64,000 nucleotides of DNA, taken from assembly GCA_963579025.1 (NCBI GenBank), contig CAUZFZ010000007.1, positions 62,001-126,000 on the forward strand, given 5' to 3'. The position numbers and the translations under genes were made by a program. The notes beneath the pieces were generated by a model that did not search any database, was not told the DNA's origin, and saw only the letters and a list, made by a program, of their open reading frames with translations. Each line of letters opens with the position of its first letter. Position 1 is the first letter of the stretch. Below are positions 17,466 through 25,500 of this stretch, one piece after another. Origin of the DNA: CAUZFZ01 sp963579025. Lineage in GTDB: Bacteria; Planctomycetota; Planctomycetia; Planctomycetales; Planctomycetaceae.

Positions 17466-18731
17466 ATGGTCAAGCTCGATCTAACACTCGCGAATCGGCG
17501 TGGCGCGTCCGCACGGTCGCGCGCGGCATTCACGATCATTGAAATGCTCATCGTGGTGACGATTCTGCTGCTGCTCACAACATTTACGGCCGTTGCGATT
17601 GACTTTACTTTCAAAGCCGAGCGGATCGGCGCAGGGGCACGACAGGTTCAGTCACTTTTTCAGGGGGCGCGGGATCGTGCCATTCACGCTCGTGAACCAC
17701 GTGGCGTGCGACTGCTGCTGGACCAGGATGCTGAAAACGGTCGCATGGTTTCCTCAATGATTTATGTCGGTGCCTCAACGACCTGGAGCGAAGGGACGCT
17801 TGAGCTTAAGCGGTCGGACTTTGACAACGACGGCACGGTCGATGGGGGAGACCCACGTATCTTCATGATTGATGGTTCAACAGACTCATTGTGGGCAAAT
17901 CTCAAGACCCGTGGGTACCTGGGCATCAATGAGGACTGGAATGGTAACGGTGTGAGGGATGCCGGAGAGATTGATGAGAATGGAAACGGGTTGCTTGATG
18001 TGGATGCCCCACGCATCAAAATTCCAGGAGACAACAATGGGACCTGGTACACAGTGATCACGTACTACCTGGGGCGCGATCCGGCATTTCCGAATCGGTT
18101 GCGACTCGTGCGACCATATCGTGATCCCGGAACGACTCCTGCAGGCACGGTTGACGCATTCGAGGGGACCGGTCCGCAAACCTACAGGCTGGAGTTACCG
18201 CCCCGCATTCTTCCCGACGCGCAACCCGTATTACTGCCGGAGAACGTGGTCATTGATCTTGATGCCTCCGACGTTCCCGGGTTCTGGCGGCCAGCCGATT
18301 CAACGGCTGGATACGCAGTGCCTTACGCCTCGCGCATGGACATCATGTTTTCCTCGCATGGGACTGTCGTTGGTTCCACTGCGGCGGCCGGTCTGATCCA
18401 TCTCTACATTGGCCAGCGCGATGATGTGTTCAATCTGACGACCGGCTCACTGGTCAACACGCTTCGCCGGGCTCCTGTCAACAAAGGTGACTCGCCTGGC
18501 GTCCCCATCGACCCGACGGAAGACACAAACGGCAACGGTGTTTTGGACAGTGGCGAAGACAAGAATGGCGACGGAGAGCTGAACACGGTCGTGATCGGTG
18601 ACCGCGCTCTGGTCAGTGTGGTGACATCAACCGGGAAGATCACGTCGCAGCCAATCAATTTCACCGATAGCGACGGAAACGGACTGGCGGACGACCCGTA
18701 CCTGTTCGCGGAAACAGAGGGGCAAAGATGA
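17466..18731 (+). CDS. GspH/FimT-like pseudopilin with Ala at the -1 cleavage position
   Basis: 421 residues from the ATG at 17466, with GGGAGG about 7 bp upstream. The open frame from 17289 runs through the preceding gene and is rejected. The leader is 'RAAFTIIEMLIVVTILLLL', with Glu at +5 but Ala, not Gly, at -1. 'RQVQSLFQGARDRAIHAREP' then 'RGVRLLLD' is the GspH/FimT pattern. Calcium-loop-like repeats occur at 'DFDNDGTVDGGD', 'DWNGNGVRDAGEIDENGNG', 'EDTNGNGVLDSGEDKNGDG' and 'DSDGNGLADD'. The stop overlaps the next start (ATGA). Confidence 0.8.
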   Translation: MVKLDLTLANRRGASARSRAAFTIIEMLIVVTILLLLTTFTAVAIDFTFKAERIGAGARQVQSLFQGARDRAIHAREPRGVRLLLDQDAENGRMVSSMIYVGASTTWSEGTLELKRSDFDNDGTVDGGDPRIFMIDGSTDSLWANLKTRGYLGINEDWNGNGVRDAGEIDENGNGLLDVDAPRIKIPGDNNGTWYTVITYYLGRDPAFPNRLRLVRPYRDPGTTPAGTVDAFEGTGPQTYRLELPPRILPDAQPVLLPENVVIDLDASDVPGFWRPADSTAGYAVPYASRMDIMFSSHGTVVGSTAAAGLIHLYIGQRDDVFNLTTGSLVNTLRRAPVNKGDSPGVPIDPTEDTNGNGVLDSGEDKNGDGELNTVVIGDRALVSVVTSTGKITSQPINFTDSDGNGLADDPYLFAETEGQR

Positions 18732-20134
18732 GATTCACCAGCTCGAACTGGCCGCAGACACGTCGCCGGCGTTCGAAGCGCGGCGGTACAACTCTGACAG
18801 AAGTCCTCATGTCGCTGATGCTGATGGGCATCGGTGTGGTCTCCCTGGCAACGTTGTTTCCAATTTCGGCTTTGCGTGTGCTGGAAGCGACGCACATGAC
18901 CAACTCGACGGTGTTGCGATTCAACGCCGAGGGCGTTCTGGATGCCTTGCCACAACTCGTGTTTGACCCGGATGGTAATCCGCGAACACGGCACAGTGGC
19001 ACGAACTATATTGTCGACCCGTTGGGTATCTGGGATTTGGCAACGCAACTTTCCAAGCCGGTGTCTGATTCGTCTTTTACACGCTTTGAATACAACCGGC
19101 CAACGGCGATCACACGACCGGGGACGGGATTTCAAACGTGGTTCCTGGGGGAAAATTCGACCAGTCCTGCGTTGTTTACCAGTCTGGGAGCTGCCCAGGA
19201 TCTGACGTCGCTACCTGATACTCTCACACAGGTCGCTGAAGCGACACTCGCAGATCCGTTCTCATCGATTACGGCGACTTCAGTGACGTTCCCGACAACC
19301 GACGGCATGGACGCGCTCAAGGCGTCGATCGATACCGCTGTCACAGCGGGCGTGACAGACGCCGGATGGCGTGTGACGCTGTTTGATGCATCCGGTGCGT
19401 TCAGCGAGGTCCGGACGGTTGAAGTTGTCACGGGCAATCCTTCTGGCAGCACCGTGAGGTTTGTGGAACCGTTGACAACGGCCATGCAGTCCGCGGGCGT
19501 CGGCCTGGTCCGACTTGAATTCGTCGACCAGTTCTACACTTACATGTATTCCGTGCGGAACAGCGGCGGTAATGTGAATGTGGATGTTGTCGTGTTCTTC
19601 AAACGTGATCTCAGCGAGTTATCGCAGCAGGTCTACATTGCCGACATGCGCCGGTATGACCTCGGCTCTGGCTCTCCGCCGAAACCCGGTGTTGATGGTT
19701 TCGACGACAATGGTGACGGAATCGACGACGACATCCGCGAAATCGGGACAGCCGACTCAGACGACACCGTCAATAATGCAGTCCTTGTTGATTGGAATCC
19801 GGCGCTTTACACGGCGGCGCCGGAACCGCCTCCGCTCCGGCGTGGAGGTTATGTCTACGATCCCGTGAATGGGTTGTGGTATCGCATTCAGTCCATTGCA
19901 GCGGGCGACCCGGACGGTGACGGAACGGCCAACGACGATGCTGCGACGTTGCTTCTGGACACGGCCATCCAGCGGGACAACACCGAAGACCTGAATCACG
20001 TTCCTGGTGTGGCTCCGGCACTTGATTTGCCCGGAGAAGACCGGAATGGCGATGGGATGATCGATAAGGGTGGGCTGATCATTCCCAGGGGCGTGATTGC
20101 CGTATTCCCGTTGCGTGCCAAACGGCTGGATTGA
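18728..20134 (+). CDS. PilV/GspI-like pseudopilin
   Basis: 468 residues. The start ATG overlaps the previous stop (ATGA at 18728-18731), indicating translational coupling. The leader has a basic stretch (RRRRSKR), then 'GGTTLTEVLMSLMLMGIGVV': Gly -1, Thr +1, Glu +5 and a long hydrophobic helix as in PilV/GspI. The C-terminal half has Asp-rich loops ('DDNGDGIDDDI', 'DPDGDGTANDDA', 'EDRNGDGMIDKGG'). It is far longer than standard GspI (about 120 residues), a feature shared by all pseudopilins in this cluster. Confidence 0.8.
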   Translation: MRFTSSNWPQTRRRRSKRGGTTLTEVLMSLMLMGIGVVSLATLFPISALRVLEATHMTNSTVLRFNAEGVLDALPQLVFDPDGNPRTRHSGTNYIVDPLGIWDLATQLSKPVSDSSFTRFEYNRPTAITRPGTGFQTWFLGENSTSPALFTSLGAAQDLTSLPDTLTQVAEATLADPFSSITATSVTFPTTDGMDALKASIDTAVTAGVTDAGWRVTLFDASGAFSEVRTVEVVTGNPSGSTVRFVEPLTTAMQSAGVGLVRLEFVDQFYTYMYSVRNSGGNVNVDVVVFFKRDLSELSQQVYIADMRRYDLGSGSPPKPGVDGFDDNGDGIDDDIREIGTADSDDTVNNAVLVDWNPALYTAAPEPPPLRRGGYVYDPVNGLWYRIQSIAAGDPDGDGTANDDAATLLLDTAIQRDNTEDLNHVPGVAPALDLPGEDRNGDGMIDKGGLIIPRGVIAVFPLRAKRLD

Positions 20135-20173
20135 ATCCGAACGGGCTGACTTCAGGAGAGAGCGGAGAGATTC

Positions 20174-22006
20174 ATGTATTCGGTCATTTCAGAACACAAT
20201 GCACGTCACGACCACGGGGCCAATCGTCGGTCCGGCTTCACGATGGTCGAGATGCTGATCTCGGTGGCGCTCGTCCTGTTGATGATGACACTCTTCGCGC
20301 AGGTGTTCGAGCTGGCGTCGGGATCGATCACGCTGCAGCAGGCCCTGGCCGAAAACGATCAGCAACTCAGAACGTGCGTCACTATCATGCGGGCTGATTT
20401 GCGAAAGCGCACGTTTCGCGATGTTGTTCCGTTTCGGGAATCCCAGGTCGGAGCGGGGTCTCTGTCTCCGTTTTACCAGCGACGAGGATATTTCTATATC
20501 TCGACCAACGATCCGAACAATCCGCGGGACACAATGCTGCAATTCACTGTGCAGTCAACGGTCCTGATCGACAGTTCTGACGAGACAGAGTACCACGGCA
20601 AGGCGGTAGAGCTGAGTGGCAGTTTCCTGGACAACGAAAACCAGCCAGAGCACGACGACGGACAGATCTCGCCAAATGGAGCCGCCAGTTCGTCAGCCGC
20701 GCAGGTCAGCTACTTCCTGCGCAGCGGACGACTGTATCGGCGCGTTGTGCTGCTGAGAGACCCGTGGGAATCGGGCGGCGACCAGCCGCTGCAGACGTTC
20801 CCAGGGCCTCCAGTCGATTACTTTGACCACAGTTCGTCATTGATACTGACTGGCAATCAGTATGCCCGTAGAAGTGGTGCGGCCGGTGAATTCTGGGAGG
20901 ACTTCGATTTCGCAGCGTACGCGTCGTCCGGCGCGAAGTTCCTGGGTATGGATTCATTGCACAACGACGGCTCAACGGGCACTCAGTTTTTCGGCCCTCA
21001 AGAGTTTGAGTTGAGTCTCGGAATTCCGCGTTTCCGATTTGGATTCGACCAGGCCACCGGAATTTCGCGTGAATTCAGTCACTTCGATCCGGGCACATCA
21101 GGCGCGTACTTCCTTGGCCGTTACACACATGAAGAAACGTCTCACCCGAATTTCAACTTTCCGCAGACGGGCTCCAACCCGTTCAGCTATGCCGTTACGC
21201 CCGTTGATACCAATCTGGATGAGGTCGTGGATGCATTTGCCAATGGACCCCGCCGCGGCGAAGACCTGCTGCTGAGTCACGTCCATTCGTTCGAGATTCT
21301 GGTCTGGGATACTCGCATGGGCGCGTTCGTGCCATTGGGGCATTCGCTGACGGATGCTTCTGGATTTGAAGGAGATTTTCATATCAACCGAAATCGGCAA
21401 CTGGCCGCTGGATTGACTGTTGTTCCGGGAGATCCTGCTGCGTTTACCGCAGCAGGCTGGCACGGTCACGTGTTCGACACGTGGCACTCGACGATCGACT
21501 TCGATAATGCAGATATGGACGACAATAATTCAACTGGGCAGGATCCGCCTCCTTACCGTCCGCTTGTCTATTACCCGTCTCGCTCGGGCTATCGAACACC
21601 ACTGAAGCCGGACTGGGCGACGGGTGCTGTGTACGAGAGCGAAGACGCGAATCGGAACGGCCGTCTGGATCCAGGAGAGGACGCTGCCAATGCCAAGTGG
21701 CCTGTTGCCAACGGTCGGCTCGATGGCGATATCGTGTTTCCGACCGGGACGACGGGCAACTTTGATCTCTACTACGAGTGTGTCCTGCCGGGAACTGCGG
21801 GTTCCGCCGCGAGCGACGAGCCGATTTGGCCGCAGACGAAAGGTGGCAAGACGCTGCGTCCGATTGGCGGCGAGCCTCAGTTTGTTGCTGTACCTAACAT
21901 CGTTCCACTGAGTTCTATTCAGATTCGCGTAAGGTTTCTTCACGTACCCAGTAATAAGATCCGGCAACTGACGCTGGTCCATTCACTGGTCGACAAGCCG
22001 CTGTAG
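20174..22006 (+). CDS. GspJ/PilW-like pseudopilin
   Basis: 610 residues; standard GspJ is about 200. The leader 'RRSGFTMVEMLISVALVLLMM' has Gly -1 and Glu +5. The next helix, 'QQALAENDQQLRTCVTIMRADLRKRTF', is the GspJ/PilW pattern. The body is Gly/Asp/Asn-rich and includes one calcium-loop-like repeat, 'EDANRNGRLDPGEDAANAK'. The C-terminus 'SIQIRVRFLHVPSNKIRQ' and 'TLVHSLVDKPL' is beta-rich. GGAGAG precedes the ATG. A 577-bp repeat-rich gap follows before the giant GspK-like gene. Confidence 0.82.
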   Translation: MYSVISEHNARHDHGANRRSGFTMVEMLISVALVLLMMTLFAQVFELASGSITLQQALAENDQQLRTCVTIMRADLRKRTFRDVVPFRESQVGAGSLSPFYQRRGYFYISTNDPNNPRDTMLQFTVQSTVLIDSSDETEYHGKAVELSGSFLDNENQPEHDDGQISPNGAASSSAAQVSYFLRSGRLYRRVVLLRDPWESGGDQPLQTFPGPPVDYFDHSSSLILTGNQYARRSGAAGEFWEDFDFAAYASSGAKFLGMDSLHNDGSTGTQFFGPQEFELSLGIPRFRFGFDQATGISREFSHFDPGTSGAYFLGRYTHEETSHPNFNFPQTGSNPFSYAVTPVDTNLDEVVDAFANGPRRGEDLLLSHVHSFEILVWDTRMGAFVPLGHSLTDASGFEGDFHINRNRQLAAGLTVVPGDPAAFTAAGWHGHVFDTWHSTIDFDNADMDDNNSTGQDPPPYRPLVYYPSRSGYRTPLKPDWATGAVYESEDANRNGRLDPGEDAANAKWPVANGRLDGDIVFPTGTTGNFDLYYECVLPGTAGSAASDEPIWPQTKGGKTLRPIGGEPQFVAVPNIVPLSSIQIRVRFLHVPSNKIRQLTLVHSLVDKPL

Positions 22007-22583
22007 TGTTGCGGATTCAGTGACGGGGAATCATTTGGTTCCCGCAGAGCCGCAAAGCGGCGCAAGGTAATAGCCTGGGGCGCAAGCCCCAGGACGACAG
22101 TCAACCGACACATTGAGCCGTGAAGTCGCGGGAGGTGTCATGGCGGAATTGAAAATGTTCAACGCCTGCCGCCGCTTCGCGGCTCTTGAGTCCGGGCCAC
22201 ACCTCAATCCTGGGGGCTTGCGCCGCTTGAACTTGCACACTTTTGGAATGCGACGATGCATCGTCGCTTTCCCATTTTCCCATTCTCGGCGAAGCCGCTT
22301 ACTCTTCCGTGTCTTTTCCTCGGTTCATCCTGGACGACATGGCAAACCCGCCGTCGTAATGAGATGGAAAACGGCTGCGCCGCAAAAGTGGCTTCGCCAC
22401 GATACGAAAGCGGTGATGCATCACCGCACTCCAGAATTTGTACAACCTCAATACTTGCTCCCCAGGCTATCACCTGACGCCGCATTGCGGCTGAAGATCG
22501 GGAATCAACTGGTTCCTGCTTTCCCAAAGTCTTGAACTCGGTTCACACGGTTGATCGCAGGTAGACCCTGCGGGAGACGAGCG
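22007..22583. repeat. 577-bp gap filled with short palindromes
   Basis: No convincing gene. The gap is a mosaic of hairpin-forming words: GCGACGATGCATCGTCGC (22250-22267), GCGGTGATGCATCACCGC (22410-22427), GTGGCTTCGCCAC (22388-22400) and TGGGGCGCAAGCCCCA (about 22077-22092). 'GGGAATCATTTGGTTCCC' near the start and 'GGGAATCAACTGGTTCC' near the end bracket the region. The two 18-bp GATGCATC-centred palindromes are variants of one unit. A short ORF at 22113-22535 crosses these palindromes and is not considered coding. Confidence 0.6.
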
Positions 22584-25500
22584 ATGCGTATTATGCAAAT
22601 CAAACTACGTCGAGTATCCCTTGCCGCTGCGGCAGAGGATGGAAGTGTTGGACGATCGTCGCGTGCCCGGCGGCGGGGGTCGACTCTGCTGATTGTGATC
22701 GCCCTGACGGGAATGCTGGCACTGCTTGGTGTCATGTTCTTTTCGTTCGCGTCTCAGGAAATGGAGAACGCGCGCAACTTCAATCGAGCAGCAGCCCGGC
22801 TGGAGAATCCGGAACACCCGGCGAAAGTGTATTTTGATTTCGCGCTGCAGCAGATCATCCAGGGATCAGACCCCAACCAAAAGAACAGCGCCCTTTACGG
22901 GCCGCGTCATTCAATCATCGGCAGCCTGTTTGGCCATGACTCGCATCCGTTTAATGGCCAGGGTGTGACGCTCATGCATTTTGTGAATACTGCCACCACC
23001 TTTGAACCGTTGGTTTACCAGAATGGCATTCCGCAGAGCGTTCCGTTCAAGCCGGATACAAACAACTGGTGGGACGACCCTCAGGTCTTGCTCGGATTCA
23101 ACGATTCTCCAGCCGCAAACTATGACCCGGATGCAGCAGACCCGACGATCAAAGCTGAGCGCAATCTGGCGTCACTTCCGGCTCCGGATGTGGACTACAC
23201 GTATCCCGACCTGAACAACGTGTTCCTTGCGTATCGCGGTTACACCAGGACTCAATACAACGAGGATGTCAACAACAACGGTACGCTCGATCCCGGTGAA
23301 GACCTCAACGGAAACGGCACGTTAGAAGTCAATGTGTTGAAGTTGCAGCTCGTCATCAAGCCGTCGTATCACCGGCCAGAGGTTCTTGCAGCAATCGAGA
23401 CCAGCAGCAGTGAGGACACCAACAACAACGGTATTCTGGATGTCGGCGAAGACACAAACGGCAACGGAATGCTGGATATTGAAGACTTCGACGGCGATGG
23501 AATGCCCGCCAAAGAGGATGTCAATGGTGCCGGCGGACTTGAAGTCAACGAGGATACCAATGGAAATGGGATACTCGATGGTTCGGAAGACGCGAACGGA
23601 AATGGTGTTCTGGATGTCGAGGATTTTAATGCCAACGGGACTAACGATGATTTGCTCGTACGCGATCCTCATTGGGCTTACAACGCCTGGACGAAGAATC
23701 GCGTTATGCGTGCCCATCCTGGACATATTGCTTATGTGATCGACCCGCAGACGCGACTGGCTGTTCCAACCGAGATACGTCGATTCCTGGATGACGACAC
23801 GACTGATCCGGGGGATCTTGCAATCATCGCTGGGTTGCCCGGGGGGAGTGGTGGATTCAAGTTTCGCGTTGATCTGGACAGTGATGGGATTGTCAATGAG
23901 CAGGGCGTGTGGAGTTTTGGACGACCCCGCGCGGGACAGGATTTCCAGTACGAATACGACGTCGATAACGACAACGATGGAGAACGTGACGGCGTTCTCA
24001 TAGACCTGTCGTATCGACCTGAGCAACGCCCCTCGGATGGTGCTCTGTATGTGCCGATGTTCTCAGCGACCATCTACGACGCCGCCGGCCTGTTCAATCT
24101 GAATATGCACGGGAACCTCTCAGGCGATACTCGTGAGCCGGCTGTGACCGGGTCCGGTACGTTTGGGGACAACGCCAGCGTTTCACGATCGCTGCATGGG
24201 CTGGCACCATCGGAAATTAACCTGATCTGGGGGCTGATCGGGCATGTCGGTCAAGAAATTGACGCATCTTCCTTGACGGATTACAGCACGTACTTCAACC
24301 GAATTCCTCCGGCGGTCGATGTGGCGATGGATTCGGGCCTGGAATCGTTAAGGAAGCGGATTGAGCTGGCCAACATGGCTCTGTGGTGGTTGAACAAGGG
24401 GCGAGTGGAGTTTGGCGCCGCTGCCCAGATTCATACTGGGCGACTTGGTGAAGAGGACCGTATGTGGCAAGTGTATTTCGATGCCGGAAAATCGAACCTG
24501 ATCGCTCAAAACGCCGCGGGCACTTACCAGAAATTCCCGTTTCCCGGTTACTGGAGTGCGGACGATAACAACGATTTCAATTCCGGCGGAGCGTTTGCTC
24601 CGGCAGGGATCCGCTCGTTCGGGCATCCCATTTCATTTTCAGGGCGAGGTTCGTTTACTGTCGATAAAAAACCTCAGGAACCGCGGCTGACTCGGCACCC
24701 GGGTCGTCCGGTCCAATGGCCGGCCTACGACGGCCTTGGGCTGGCTGGCGACGTCACCTGGCGTTCGATGCGCACGGAAGACAAGAACTTGAACGGGGCT
24801 CTGGATGCCGGAGAGGACTTGAACGGGAACGGGATTCTCGATTCGGGTCTCACAACGAATCTTGGATTTGGTGTACTGGGGAGCGCGAATCAGTCGTTTC
24901 CCGCTGACGACATGATGGAGATCACGCTGGAAGAGCTGCGGCAGGGATCTCGCTGGTCTGTCAGTTCGGACACGGACAGTGCCGGGCGGGGCGGTAGACG
25001 AAATGATAATGAGCTCTCACAACGTCAAACGTACGACGAGACGTTCAGCCTGGATGACTCCGCAGTTCTGCAACTCAGCGGAGCGGATGTCGTGAATGCC
25101 GGCGTCACATCGCGTCTGACGAAGTTGCTGCCATCGCACGTTGATCCTGCCAATAACACGCGGGCGATCGATATCCGCAAGATGTTCACGACGCACTCCT
25201 GGGATCGCCGGCAATACGGTCTATCACAGATCGTTGGTGGACCAGGTGCGGATACGGAACCGGGCGTACGGTTCGTTGACGACAACCAGGACGGGGTCGT
25301 GGACAATCCGCAGGAGTTGGGCTGGCCAGGCAGTGATGATGACCGTGCCTGGGAATTCAACGTCGATGTTGATAACGACACGCTTCTGGAGTTTCCGCCG
25401 CAGTTTGGTGAGGATCGAAATCGAAACGGCACACTGGATCCCGGCGAAGACACGATTATTAACAACGGCACACTCGACGGAGTCGCGGCTTATGCCGGCT

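Noticed and set aside
22113..22535. 140-residue ORF in the gap before the GspK-like gene
   Set aside because: It crosses several palindromes, has no family likeness, and its codons follow the repeat structure.
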